Positions 40,905 to 53,517 of a stretch of 64,000 nucleotides of DNA are shown here, one piece after another. A model generated the notes under the pieces. The model did not search any database. It saw only the letters and a list, made by a program, of their open reading frames with translations, and was not told the DNA's origin. Both the position numbers and the translations under genes were made by a program. Positions within the stretch are counted from its first letter, which is position 1; every line of letters begins with the position of its first letter. The DNA comes from Lentzea albidocapillata subsp. violacea (lineage in GTDB: Bacteria > Actinomycetota > Actinomycetes > Mycobacteriales > Pseudonocardiaceae): assembly GCF_900100275.1 (NCBI RefSeq), contig NZ_FNET01000011.1, positions 124,001-188,000 of the forward strand, written 5' to 3'.

Positions 40905-40920
40905 CTGCAACGACTTGCAG
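40905..40920. promoter_or_regulatory. Inverted repeat in the glgP promoter region
   Basis: CTGCAA (40905-40910) and TTGCAG (40915-40920) with four bases between. The half-site CTTGCAG/TTGCAG resembles elements bound by MalR-type LacI regulators of Streptomyces maltose and amylase genes. It lies about 55 bases upstream of the glgP start. Confidence 0.4.
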
Positions 40921-40972
40921 AACCGGTCAAGACGGGGACGTGCCGTGAACAGCCCATACGCGCCGCTTGGCG

Positions 40973-42562
40973 TCAGCCCCGTTGCTCGCCCGTGATCAGC
41001 AACCTGTCTCCCTTACCGGAGATCTCGAGGGTGTACTCCGGCGTCGTGACCTCGTTCGTCTCCTTCTCGGTGAGCTCCAGCACCACCGTGACCGTGAAGT
41101 CCCCTTCACCGTCGGACTGGACGAGCGGGGTTCCCCTGATCGCGACCTTGCTGAACTGACCCCAGTGCTCCTTCTCCGAGGCGAGGCCCGGTGCCCGGCC
41201 GGGGTCCCAGTCGTTGCGCGCGGCCTCCACGTTCGACGGCAGCTTCGCGTAGTGCTGCTTCGTGAAGGTCGTGACCTGAGCCTGGGTGAACTTGGTGGCC
41301 GGCGGCTTCGACGACGGCGGCTGACTCGGCTTGGTCTGCGACGGCGTCTGCTTCTCGGTCGTCGGCTTCGGAGCGTTGGTCGTCGGCTGGTCGTAGGTGG
41401 GCTGCTCGGTCTGCGACGTGGTCGTCGGCGACGAGCCGGGGCCGGCCCCAGTCGAGCTCTTGTCCCCGTAGGCCGAGATGATCGCGTAGGCGGCGCCGGA
41501 GATCAGGAGCACGCCGAGCACCGCGGCGGCGACCGCGAGGCCCCGGTTGCTCTTCTTCGGCTCGGGCTCCGGCTCGTAGTCGCCGTAGTCGTCGTCATAG
41601 GTCGCGGGCAACGGCGCGGGCGGCTGGGTGCGCGGCGCCTGCGGGGGCATCGTGCGCGGCGGGCCCTGCATGGTGCCTGGACCCGCGGCGCCCAGCACGG
41701 CGGTGCCGGTCGGCGGCGTCATCGGGCGCGGCGGGATCACGCGGGTGACGGGAACGGGGACGCCGGACGCGATCGCCTTCAGTTCCTCGGCGGCCTGGGC
41801 GGCGGTGGGGCGCTGCGACGGCTCGTTCGCGAGGAGCCGGGTCAGCAGGCCGGTGAGCGGGCCCGAGCGCGTCGGCGGGCGGGTCTCGCCGCGCGCGACC
41901 TTGTAGAGCAGGCCCAGGTCGTTCGTGCTCTTGCCGAACGGCGGTTCGCCCTCGGTCATCGCGTAGATCGTCGCGCCGAGCGAGAACACGTCCGAGGGCG
42001 GTGCGGGCTCGGCACCGCGGGCCAGTTCCGGCGCCAGGTACGCGGGAGTGCCCGCGAGCATGCCGGTCTTCGTCACGGCCACGTCGCCCAAAGCGCGCGA
42101 AATGCCGAAGTCGGTGATCTTCACCGTGCCGTCGCGTCCAATGAGGACGTTGCCGGGTTTGATGTCGCGGTGCACGATGCCCGCGCTGTGTGCGGCGGCC
42201 AGCGCGCCGGCGGCCAGCGAACCGATCCGCGCCGCCTCCTGGGCGGGCATCGGGCCGCGCTCCAGGATCGCGGAGAGGTTGCGGGACGGCAAATACTCCA
42301 TGACAAGACAGGGCTTGCCGTCTTCGACCACGACGTCGTACACGGCGATCGCGTTCGGGTGCTGCAACCGGGCTGCGATGCGGCCTTCGCGCATGGCACG
42401 CTGCACGGCCTCATGGAACTCGTTCGACTCGACATCGTTGAGAAGCAGCTGCTTGACCGCCACGTCACGGTGCAGGAACTCGTCGCGTGCTCGCCACACG
42501 ACACCCATGGCACCGGCGCCGAGCTGATCGAGCAGGACGTAGCGACCTCCAAGCTTGTTCAC
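40973..42562 (-). CDS. Transmembrane Ser/Thr protein kinase
   Basis: A 529-residue PknB-type kinase. Kinase domain about residues 5-265: glycine loop LGAGAMGVVWRA, AVKQLL lysine, HRDIKPGNVL catalytic loop, DFGISRAL, LAGTPAYLAPELARG. A Pro-rich juxtamembrane stretch leads to one membrane helix (GLAVAAAVLGVLLISGAAYA) and an outer Thr/Pro/Gln-rich linker plus a small alpha/beta domain (FTQAQVTTFTKQHYAKL to LEISGKGDRLLITG) with no PASTA repeats. Start GTG 42562 directly precedes the domain and has a TACCGT hexamer six bases upstream. It stands between glgP and glgE. Confidence 0.93.
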   Translation of the reverse strand: MNKLGGRYVLLDQLGAGAMGVVWRARDEFLHRDVAVKQLLLNDVESNEFHEAVQRAMREGRIAARLQHPNAIAVYDVVVEDGKPCLVMEYLPSRNLSAILERGPMPAQEAARIGSLAAGALAAAHSAGIVHRDIKPGNVLIGRDGTVKITDFGISRALGDVAVTKTGMLAGTPAYLAPELARGAEPAPPSDVFSLGATIYAMTEGEPPFGKSTNDLGLLYKVARGETRPPTRSGPLTGLLTRLLANEPSQRPTAAQAAEELKAIASGVPVPVTRVIPPRPMTPPTGTAVLGAAGPGTMQGPPRTMPPQAPRTQPPAPLPATYDDDYGDYEPEPEPKKSNRGLAVAAAVLGVLLISGAAYAIISAYGDKSSTGAGPGSSPTTTSQTEQPTYDQPTTNAPKPTTEKQTPSQTKPSQPPSSKPPATKFTQAQVTTFTKQHYAKLPSNVEAARNDWDPGRAPGLASEKEHWGQFSKVAIRGTPLVQSDGEGDFTVTVVLELTEKETNEVTTPEYTLEISGKGDRLLITGEQRG

Positions 42563-42568
42563 GCGCGC

Positions 42569-42574
42569 ACGGTA
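42569..42574 (-). promoter_or_regulatory. -10-like hexamer before the kinase gene
   Basis: On the minus strand TACCGT is followed by 6 bases and GTG at 42562, with no Shine-Dalgarno. Confidence 0.3.
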
Positions 42575-42803
42575 CCTGTAGCGCTCTCTTAACACGGTGA
42601 GTTGTACGGGAAGCGTCCAATGAGAAAGACGCCGAGCGAGGAGAACGTGGACGAGAGACCCTGGACACGATCAGCGCTTGAGGTGTGCGATCGACAGTGG
42701 CGGGGTACGGATCCAGATGGGGTAACCCGCTGTCAGATGGCTTGATCGAGCAAGGCAGGATTTACGCATCAACGCGAAGCGATACGGCGGAAGGGCGCTG
42801 CCG

Positions 42804-44780
<1,977 letters not shown>

Positions 44781-44812
44781 TCACCCGCACAACCCCCGAC
44801 GAGGTGGGAACC

Positions 44813-46621
<1,809 letters not shown>

Positions 46622-46628
46622 ATCGCCC

Positions 46629-47939
46629 GTGACCGATCCCCACGAACTGGTCGAGAAGCTGACCGCCTCGCTACCCGATCTGCTCCCGGCCGCCAGGTGG
46701 TTCGGCGGCAAGGACAGGCCGATCACGGCCGTCCGTCCACTGCGGACGACGGTCGTGGACGGCGACCTGGTGCATGTGGTCTTCGAGGTCGAACAGCCAG
46801 GACGGACCGAGAACTACCAGGGCGCGCTGAGCCTGAGCACCGGCGCCTGGGACGTGCTGCTCGACCCGGAGCACAACGGTGTGCTGCTCGACCGGATCGT
46901 GTCCGGGTACACCGTCGACGGCATCACGTTCGCGCACGAGCCGGGCACCGAACTGCGGCCGGGCCTGCGCGGGCGGCCGATCGGCGTCGAGCAGTCCAAC
47001 ACGTCGCTGATCTACGGCCAGCAGTACATCCTGAAGATCTTCCGCAAGCTCGCGAACGGCGAGAACCGCGACCTGACGATGCACCGAGCGTTGCGGTCCG
47101 TCGGTTGCGAGCACATCGCGCAGCCCCTGGGCTCGATCTCGGCCACGCTGAACGGCCAGCAGATCACGCTCGCGATGCTGCAGGAGTTCCTGCCGGACGC
47201 GGTCGAGGGCTGGGACATGGCCAAGACCTCGGTGCGCGACCTGATGGCCGAGGCCGACCTGCACGCGTTCGAGGTCGGCGGCGACTTCGCGGGTGAGGCG
47301 CAACGCCTCGGCCACGCCGTCGCGAAGGTGCACGCCGATCTCGCCGCGGCCCTGGGCACGCGGATCGCCGACGAGGACGCGATCGACCGTGCCATCAGGG
47401 GCATGCAACGGCGCCTGGGCGTCGTGCTGGAAGCGGTGCCGGAACTGGGCCGCCACGAGGAGCCGTTGCGCGCCGCGTTCGCGGAGGCGCGCCACCACAT
47501 CGGCGCGATCCCGATCCAGCACATCCACGGTGACCTGCACCTCGGCCAGGTGCTGCGGACCGTGCACGGCTGGCTGCTGATCGACTTCGAGGGCGAGCCG
47601 GCGGCCGAGGTCGAGGACCGCCTCGCGCTGCGGTCGCCGTTGCGCGACGTGGCGGGGATGCTGAGGTCGTTCGACTATGCGGCCAGGCAGCTGCTCATCG
47701 GCCAACCGGACGACGACCAGCTCGCCTACCGTGCGATGGAGTGGACGAAGCGCAACCGGGCGGCGTTCTGCGCCGGCTACGCCGAGGTGGCGGACGACCC
47801 GCGGGACCACGCGCACCTGCTGCGCGCTTTCGAGCTGGACAAGGCGGTCTACGAGGTCGCTTACGAGCACGCCAACAGGCCGGAGTGGTTGACGGTTCCG
47901 CTGTCGTCGATCGCCCGGATGACTTCTGGAGGGAACTGA
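46629..47939 (+). CDS. mak: Maltokinase (Pep2)
   Basis: A 436-residue kinase that phosphorylates maltose at C1 with ATP, giving the GlgE substrate. The N-terminal cap begins LLPAARWFGGKDRPIT as in Mak/Pep2. The kinase core has IQHIHGDLHLGQVL (catalytic Asp) and WLLIDFEGEP (metal-binding Asp). Start GTG at 46629, seven bases after the treS stop, so it is coupled; glgB follows after three bases. Unlike some actinobacteria, treS and mak are separate genes here. Confidence 0.95.
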   Translation: MTDPHELVEKLTASLPDLLPAARWFGGKDRPITAVRPLRTTVVDGDLVHVVFEVEQPGRTENYQGALSLSTGAWDVLLDPEHNGVLLDRIVSGYTVDGITFAHEPGTELRPGLRGRPIGVEQSNTSLIYGQQYILKIFRKLANGENRDLTMHRALRSVGCEHIAQPLGSISATLNGQQITLAMLQEFLPDAVEGWDMAKTSVRDLMAEADLHAFEVGGDFAGEAQRLGHAVAKVHADLAAALGTRIADEDAIDRAIRGMQRRLGVVLEAVPELGRHEEPLRAAFAEARHHIGAIPIQHIHGDLHLGQVLRTVHGWLLIDFEGEPAAEVEDRLALRSPLRDVAGMLRSFDYAARQLLIGQPDDDQLAYRAMEWTKRNRAAFCAGYAEVADDPRDHAHLLRAFELDKAVYEVAYEHANRPEWLTVPLSSIARMTSGGN

Positions 47940-47942
47940 GCC

Positions 47943-50111
47943 GTGAAGGCCGACCTGGACCGACTCCTGTCAGGTGCGCACCACGACCCGCACTCGGTGC
48001 TGGGTGTGCACTCCGTCGGCGACCAGGTGATCGCGCGGACTCTTCGCCCAGGCGCGACGTCGGTCGCGGTGGCCTGGGGCGACAAGCAGGTCGAGCTGCC
48101 ACGCATCGCCGACGCGCTGTTCGAGGGTGAGCTGCCGGAGCTGCCCGGCGACTACCGGTTGCTGGTCAGGTACAACGGCGGCCCTGCGGTCGAGGTCGAC
48201 GACCCGTACCGCTGGCTGCCGACCGTGGGCGAGCTGGACCTGCACCTCATCGGCGAGGGCCGGCACGAGCGGCTGTGGGACGTGCTCGGCGCTCATGTCC
48301 GTTGCTACGAAACGGCTTCCGGTGACGTCACCGGTGTCTCGTTCGCGGTGTGGGCGCCGAACGCGCGCGGCGTGCGCGTGACCGGTGACTTCGACGGCTG
48401 GGACGGGCGCGCGAACCCGTTGCGCTCCATGGGTTCCAGCGGTGTGTGGGAAGTGTTCCTGCCGAACGTCGTGGTGGGCTCGCGGTACAAGTTCCGCATC
48501 CTCGGCCAGGACGGCGTCTGGCACGAGAAGGCCGATCCGATGGCTTTCGCGACGGAGGTGCCGCCGCAGACGGCCTCGGTCGTCACGCGGTCCGAGTACC
48601 AGTGGGGCGACGCGGAGTGGGAGGCCCGGCGCGAGGCCACGCACTGGGCGAACGCGCCGATGTCGACCTACGAGGTGCATCTCGGCTCGTGGAAGCCCGG
48701 TCTCGGCTACCGGGAGCTGGCCACCGAACTCGCGGACTACTGCGCGGACATGGGTTTCACGCACATCGAGATGCTGCCTGTGGCCGAGCACCCGTTCGGT
48801 GGTTCGTGGGGCTACCAGGTCACCTCGTACTACGCGCCGACCTCGCGGTTCGGGTCGCCGGACGACTTCCGGTACTTCGTCGACACGCTGCACCAGCGCG
48901 GCATCGGCGTGCTGGTCGACTGGGTGCCCGCGCACTTCCCGAAGGACGCCTGGGCGCTCGCGAAGTTCGACGGCACGGCGCTGTACGAGCACGCCGACCC
49001 GCGTCGTGGCGAGCAGCTCGACTGGGGAACGTACGTCTTCGACTTCGGGCGCAACGAGGTCCGCAACTTCCTGGTGGCGAACGCGCTGTACTGGATCGAG
49101 GAGTTCCACCTCGACGGTCTGCGCGTGGACGCCGTCGCGTCGATGCTCTACCTCGACTACTCGCGGCCCGAGGGCCAGTGGCTGCCCAACGAGTTCGGTG
49201 GCCGGGAGAACCTCGACGCGGTGCGGTTCCTGCAGGAGCTGAACGCGACCGTGTACCGGCGGCACCCCGGCGTGGTCATGATCGCCGAGGAGTCGACGGC
49301 GTGGCCGGGCGTCACGCGGCCGACGCACCTGGGCGGGCTCGGGTTCGGCTTCAAGTGGAACATGGGCTGGATGCACGACACGCTGCACTACCTGTCGCGT
49401 GAGCCGGTGCACCGCTCGTTCCACCACAACGAGATGACGTTCTCGCTGGTGTACGCGTGGAGCGAGAACTTCGTGCTGCCGCTCTCGCACGACGAGGTGG
49501 TGCACGGCAAGGGTTCGCTGTGGCAGCGGATGCCGGGCGACGACTGGAACAAGGCCGCCGGGGTGCGGTCGCTGCTGGCGTTCATGTGGGCGCATCCGGG
49601 CAAGCAGCTGCTGTTCATGGGCGGCGAGTTCGGGCAGCGGGAGGAGTGGTCGGAGTCGCGGTCGCTCGACTGGCACCTCGTCGAGCAGGAGCCGTTGCAC
49701 CAGGGCATCCAGGCGCTGACGCGCGACCTGAACTCGGTGTACAAGACGGCCGCGGCGTTGTTCTCGCACGACGTCACGCCGGAGGGGTTCCAGTGGATCG
49801 ACGCGAACGACTCGGGTGGCAACGTCCTGTCGTTCCTGCGGATCGGTGAGGACGGCTCGACGCTCGCCTGCGTGGCGAACTTCTCCGGGTCGCCGCACCA
49901 CGACTACCGCGTCGGCCTGCCGTCCCCCGGGCTCTGGAAGGAGCTCGTGAACACCGACGCCGCGCACTACGGCGGTTCGGGCGTGGGCAACCTCGGTGGC
50001 GTCGAGGCCGAGGCCAGGCCGTGGCACGGGCGGCCGTACTCAGCGATCCTGCAGCTGCCGCCGTCCGGGGTGCTGTGGCTCGTGCCCGACCAGGCTGCCG
50101 AGACCGGCTGA
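47943..50111 (+). CDS. glgB: 1,4-alpha-glucan branching enzyme
   Basis: A 722-residue GH13_9 branching enzyme. An N-terminal beta domain and CBM48 (VSFAVWAPNARGVRVTGDFD) precede the barrel. Catalytic parts: GSWGYQVTSYYAPTSRFGSP, DWVPAHFPKDAWALAKFDGT, GLRVDAVASMLYLDY (Asp nucleophile), VVMIAEESTAWP (Glu acid) and LPLSHDEVVHGKGS. It makes the alpha-1,6 branches on chains extended by GlgE. GTG at 47943 follows mak by three bases; GAGGGAAC gives a ribosome site. Last gene of the operon. Confidence 0.96.
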   Translation: MKADLDRLLSGAHHDPHSVLGVHSVGDQVIARTLRPGATSVAVAWGDKQVELPRIADALFEGELPELPGDYRLLVRYNGGPAVEVDDPYRWLPTVGELDLHLIGEGRHERLWDVLGAHVRCYETASGDVTGVSFAVWAPNARGVRVTGDFDGWDGRANPLRSMGSSGVWEVFLPNVVVGSRYKFRILGQDGVWHEKADPMAFATEVPPQTASVVTRSEYQWGDAEWEARREATHWANAPMSTYEVHLGSWKPGLGYRELATELADYCADMGFTHIEMLPVAEHPFGGSWGYQVTSYYAPTSRFGSPDDFRYFVDTLHQRGIGVLVDWVPAHFPKDAWALAKFDGTALYEHADPRRGEQLDWGTYVFDFGRNEVRNFLVANALYWIEEFHLDGLRVDAVASMLYLDYSRPEGQWLPNEFGGRENLDAVRFLQELNATVYRRHPGVVMIAEESTAWPGVTRPTHLGGLGFGFKWNMGWMHDTLHYLSREPVHRSFHHNEMTFSLVYAWSENFVLPLSHDEVVHGKGSLWQRMPGDDWNKAAGVRSLLAFMWAHPGKQLLFMGGEFGQREEWSESRSLDWHLVEQEPLHQGIQALTRDLNSVYKTAAALFSHDVTPEGFQWIDANDSGGNVLSFLRIGEDGSTLACVANFSGSPHHDYRVGLPSPGLWKELVNTDAAHYGGSGVGNLGGVEAEARPWHGRPYSAILQLPPSGVLWLVPDQAAETG

Positions 50112-50223
50112 TCCGTCACGTGGGCCGGTGAACCTGATCAGTCCGCCGCACGTTGCCCCTTGTATGCGCCTGACTTGGACGACTAGGACGCCCCAGGAGC
50201 CGGCCGGCAGGCACAATGGTCCC

Positions 50224-51594
50224 ATGCGGCACCGGAGCATCGCGCTGATCGTCGTCACCGCCCTGCTTGCCGCAGGGTGCACAGCCCAGATCCCGGGGCG
50301 CCCGCGTGCCGCCAAGGTGGTGAAGAAGGAAGCGTCCACCGCCACCGTCCAGGTGCGCGGCTCGGACAACGGCCCGATCGACAAGCTGGCCGCCACCGCG
50401 CTCACGGACATCGAGGAGTTCTGGACCGAGTCCTTCCAGTCGACCTTCAACAAGCCGTGGAAGCCGCTGGGCGGCGGTTACTTCTCGGTCGACACGGCCG
50501 ACGCCACCGCCAAGCCGCCACCGTGCACGCAGAAGGCCGCGGACGTGGAGGGCAACGCGTTCTACTGCCCGGCCGCCGACGCGATCGCCTGGGACCGCGC
50601 GTCCCTGCTGCCGGTGCTGCAGGACCGCTTCGGCGAGGCGGCCGTGGTGGTCGTCCTCGCGCACGAGATGGGCCACGCCGTGCAGAACCGCATGGGCATC
50701 ACGCCCGAGGCCGAGCGCCGCGAGCCGGAGAAGTACCCGACGATCCTGACCGAGGCCCAGGCCGACTGCTTCGCGGGCGCGTTCGTGCGCAACGTGGCGG
50801 ACGGCAGGTCGCAGCGCCTGGACATCAACGCGGACGCCCTGGACAAGGCCCTGGGCGCGCTGATCACGTTCCGCGACCCGGTCGGCACCTCCCCGGAGGA
50901 CGACCAGGCGCACGGCAGCGCGTTCGACCGCGTGGCGGCCTTCCAGGACGGCTACGAGCAGGGCACGAAGTTCTGCGGCGCGATGTCGGTAAAGAACCGC
51001 CAGTTCACGCAGCGCGCGTTCACCAGCGACAAGGACCGTGCGAACGCCGGCAACCTGCCGTTCGACGACATGCTCGAAGCCGTCACGCCCGACCTCGACG
51101 GCTTCTTCAAGAACCTCGCCACGACCGCGGGCAAGACCTGGCCCTCGCCGCGCGCGGAGGCCTCCCAGACCGAACCGGACTGCTCCGGCGACCAGGGCCC
51201 CGTCGCGTACTGCCCGGCGGACAAGACGATCAAGATCGACACCAAGGACGAGCTACCGCTGCTGCACAGGGAACTCGGCGACTACGCGACGGGCACGCTG
51301 ATCGCGACCAGGTACGCGATGGCCGAACTGGCCGTGCTGGGCAAGCCGACCGAGGGCGAGGACGCCTCCGCGGCGGCGTTGTGCCTGGCCGGCGCGTACA
51401 CGGGCGCGGTGTTCCAGCGGCAGGACGGGTTCGGGCTCTCGCCGGGCGACTTCGACGAGGCCGTGACGGTGCTGCTGCAGTTCGACTACGCCGCCCGTGA
51501 CGCCAAGGGCTCGAACGCCGTGGATCCCGGGTTCGAGCGGGTGGCTAAGTTCCGTGAGGGTGTGTTCGAGGGCGCGAAGAAGTGCGGCGTCTGA
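50224..51594 (+). CDS. Lipoprotein zinc metallopeptidase (HEMGH type), copy 1
   Basis: A 456-residue exported lipoprotein. The signal peptide ends in the lipobox LLAAGC (Cys19). The zinc site HEMGH is at residues 147-151 within VLAHEMGHAVQNRMG, and TEAQADCFAGAF supplies the downstream acidic ligand region typical of neutral zinc metallopeptidases/M48-like YpfJ types. Cys pairs (PPCTQ, AFYCPAA, DCFAG, FCGAM, DCSG, AYCPA) suggest disulfides. ATG at 50224 starts the signal peptide. A paralogue lies at 54739. The DNA deaminase toxin gene begins four bases after its stop. Confidence 0.85.
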   Translation: MRHRSIALIVVTALLAAGCTAQIPGRPRAAKVVKKEASTATVQVRGSDNGPIDKLAATALTDIEEFWTESFQSTFNKPWKPLGGGYFSVDTADATAKPPPCTQKAADVEGNAFYCPAADAIAWDRASLLPVLQDRFGEAAVVVVLAHEMGHAVQNRMGITPEAERREPEKYPTILTEAQADCFAGAFVRNVADGRSQRLDINADALDKALGALITFRDPVGTSPEDDQAHGSAFDRVAAFQDGYEQGTKFCGAMSVKNRQFTQRAFTSDKDRANAGNLPFDDMLEAVTPDLDGFFKNLATTAGKTWPSPRAEASQTEPDCSGDQGPVAYCPADKTIKIDTKDELPLLHRELGDYATGTLIATRYAMAELAVLGKPTEGEDASAAALCLAGAYTGAVFQRQDGFGLSPGDFDEAVTVLLQFDYAARDAKGSNAVDPGFERVAKFREGVFEGAKKCGV

Positions 51595-51598
51595 GGAC

Positions 51599-52312
51599 TT
51601 GACCACGTTCGCGGACGTTGCCGCTGTTCTGGACCAGGTCGTTCGGAAGGTCGAAGACTCGATCGCGAGCCTGATGCAGGCGTCCGTACTCGCTGGCGAA
51701 TGCCGGTCCCACTTCGCGGAGACGATGTGCGGAACCGCGGAGGAAGCTGAGGCCGATGCCGCCGTCGCATCGTTCGACGCAGTCAGTGACGGTGCGCAGG
51801 CACTGATCAGCGAGGCCAAGACCGCGCTGGAAGGTGTTGCCCGGGTCCGCGCATCGTTCGAGTCCGTGGGGAAGCCGGGGCACACAGCCCCCGCGCCGTC
51901 TACGGCAGAGCCGATGTCGCCAGGTGAGCAACCGTGGGTCATGCGCTCGCGAGCGCAACTGCCCGCTTATCAGACGAGCGGCATGTATCAGGACCCTGAC
52001 GGACACAGCGACGTCGTCCAAAGTGGGCGCGAACCCGATGGCGAGCATGACCGCATCAATGATCACCTGGTTCGGCTGGGCATCGGCCGCCCAGGCGCAA
52101 GCCTCGAGGCTTCGAAACACGTCGAGGTCAAAGTCGGCTGGCGCATGCGGCTGACTGGGGTGAGCCACGCGGAGTTGGTCGTCAACAACGAGCTCTGCAA
52201 CGGAGCGCTGTCCTGTGCTCAGTTGCTCCCTTTCGTGCTTGGACCTGGTCAGACGCTGACCGTGCACGATCCGGTACGTTCGCGGGTGTTTCGCGGAAAG
52301 GACGTGCGGTGA
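51599..52312 (+). CDS. DddA-like (SCP1.201 family) DNA cytosine deaminase toxin
   Basis: A 237-residue protein. Residues 1-95 are an Ala-rich helical region (FADVAAVLDQVVRKVEDSIA and following). Residues 119-237 match the DddA/SCP1.201-like deaminase fold: LPAY at 121-124, the catalytic HVE at 174-176, MRLTGVSHAELVVNN, then Cys200-x5-Cys206 (CNGALSC) for zinc, and LGPGQTLTVH. DddA deaminates cytosine in double-stranded DNA. The usual Pro before the first Cys is Leu. No secretion signal or WXG motif seen. I use TTG at 51599; an upstream GTG at 51554 is possible. It overlaps the Imm1 gene by four bases (GTGA), typical of toxin-immunity pairs. GC content looks lower than neighbours. Confidence 0.85.
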   Translation: MTTFADVAAVLDQVVRKVEDSIASLMQASVLAGECRSHFAETMCGTAEEAEADAAVASFDAVSDGAQALISEAKTALEGVARVRASFESVGKPGHTAPAPSTAEPMSPGEQPWVMRSRAQLPAYQTSGMYQDPDGHSDVVQSGREPDGEHDRINDHLVRLGIGRPGASLEASKHVEVKVGWRMRLTGVSHAELVVNNELCNGALSCAQLLPFVLGPGQTLTVHDPVRSRVFRGKDVR

Positions 52313-52770
52313 GTTACACGCTGGACATTTGGTACTACCACGGCGAAAACCGCGCTGACGAGCCCGAGTGCGTCCGTACTGCGTTGGAGCTTGATCGGGT
52401 GCTGGGTTACCTGATGGACCACCCGCAACCGCATCCCACCCAGATCGCCGCACAGGAGTTGCCGAGGTTCGGCGTCCTGGAGATCCCTGACCGCATGTTC
52501 AAGTTAGACGTCGACAAGGGCTTCGCGGCGCTGCACTACGTGGGACCAGACCCCGACGGAGAGACCGGCCAGTTCGGCTTCTGGGTCACGCGAGCCGTGG
52601 AGCCCGTTGACGACCCGCCGACGCTGTATGTCGACAAGGACAACAAGACGGAGTTCCCGCGTGATGCGGTGATCCTGGTGGAACACGTGCGAGACGCGCT
52701 GCTGGAGTTCCAGCGAACCGGATCCCGTCCCACCTGTGTGCAGTGGCAGGTCACGAACGCGACCTACTGA
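52309..52770 (+). CDS. Imm1 family immunity protein
   Basis: A 153-residue cytoplasmic protein. The C-terminal part has the Imm1 pattern: EFPRDAVILVEHVRDALLEF then TGSRPTCVQWQV. The middle contains FAALHYVGPDPDGETGQFG. Imm1 proteins neutralise SCP1.201-type deaminase toxins, and this gene starts within the stop of such a toxin (GTG 52309, four-base overlap), so it is the cognate immunity protein by position. Leu66 uses the rare TTA codon (52504-52506), and the gene is less GC-rich than its surroundings, consistent with recent transfer. Confidence 0.87.
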   Translation: MSYTLDIWYYHGENRADEPECVRTALELDRVLGYLMDHPQPHPTQIAAQELPRFGVLEIPDRMFKLDVDKGFAALHYVGPDPDGETGQFGFWVTRAVEPVDDPPTLYVDKDNKTEFPRDAVILVEHVRDALLEFQRTGSRPTCVQWQVTNATY

Positions 52771-52778
52771 ACGAAGCG

Positions 52779-52814
52779 GAAGCCCGCACCGGCTCGAGGC
52801 CTGGTGCGGGCTTC
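52779..52814. terminator. Bidirectional terminator after the toxin-immunity pair
   Basis: A perfect 12-base stem (52779-52790 with 52803-52814) around a 12-base loop between the convergent Imm1 gene and the secreted-protein gene. The right arm overlaps the latter's stop codon. Confidence 0.75.
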
Positions 52815-53517
52815 AGCGTCTGGCGGCCGGAGCCTGGTCGGACACCACGGAGATCCGCGCGCCCGGGATCGTCAGCGTTCCGCCGATCAGGTCCGTGTTG
52901 CGCACCGTGACCTCGGTGAAGGTCACGAACGGCACGTTCAGCGGCGGTGGGTGTGCCGCCGTGTAGTCCACCGGGATCTTGATCCCGAGGATGTCCAGGT
53001 TGCCCTTGAGCTGCACCGTGTACAGCTCGATGCGCCCCGGCGACACCGTGGACGTGCTGCCCGGCCGTGCGGCCGTGATGAGCTTGACGCCCGGCGAGAT
53101 CTCGGCGGTCTGCACCAGGTCCTTGATCTTCATGTCCGCGGCGGTGAACTTCAGGACCTTGATGACCTGCCCGTTCAGCAACGCGTCGACGACCCCGACG
53201 AAGTTGAGGCCGCCCAGGTCGAGCCTGGAGGCCGTCAGGGTCCACTCCCGCCCTCCCGCCGCCACCGGGGCAGGGGCCGGTGGCGGGGGTGGCGGCGTCG
53301 AGGGCTCCGTGCTGGGCGGCGGAGTCGGCACGGAGGACGACGCCGGCGGTGGGATGGCACTGGTGCTCGATGCGGGTGGTGGTTCCGACGTGGTGCTGGT
53401 CGGGGCCGGTGAGCTGCTGCCGGGGCTGGACGACGGTGGCGGCTCGGTGCTCGACGGCGGTTGCAGCGCCAGCACCGCGACCATCGCGACGGCGGCCAGC
53501 GGCTGTGTTCGCATCAT
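52813..53517 (-). CDS. Secreted Pro/Ser-rich protein of the DUF6230-DUF6114 operon
   Basis: A 234-residue protein. A short signal-like N-terminus (MMRTQPLAAVAMVAVLALQ) is followed by about 65 residues of Pro/Ser/Thr linker and a C-terminal beta-rich domain from about residue 88 (REWTLTASRLDLGGLNFVGV to IPGARISVVSDQAP). The phrase VKLITAARPGSTSTVSPGRI suggests a lipid-binding-like beta fold related to that of the upstream DUF6230 protein (both contain paired strands with Val/Thr repeats). It overlaps the DUF6114 gene by four bases. Role unknown; probably surface-exposed. Confidence 0.75.
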   Translation of the reverse strand: MMRTQPLAAVAMVAVLALQPPSSTEPPPSSSPGSSSPAPTSTTSEPPPASSTSAIPPPASSSVPTPPPSTEPSTPPPPPPAPAPVAAGGREWTLTASRLDLGGLNFVGVVDALLNGQVIKVLKFTAADMKIKDLVQTAEISPGVKLITAARPGSTSTVSPGRIELYTVQLKGNLDILGIKIPVDYTAAHPPPLNVPFVTFTEVTVRNTDLIGGTLTIPGARISVVSDQAPAARR

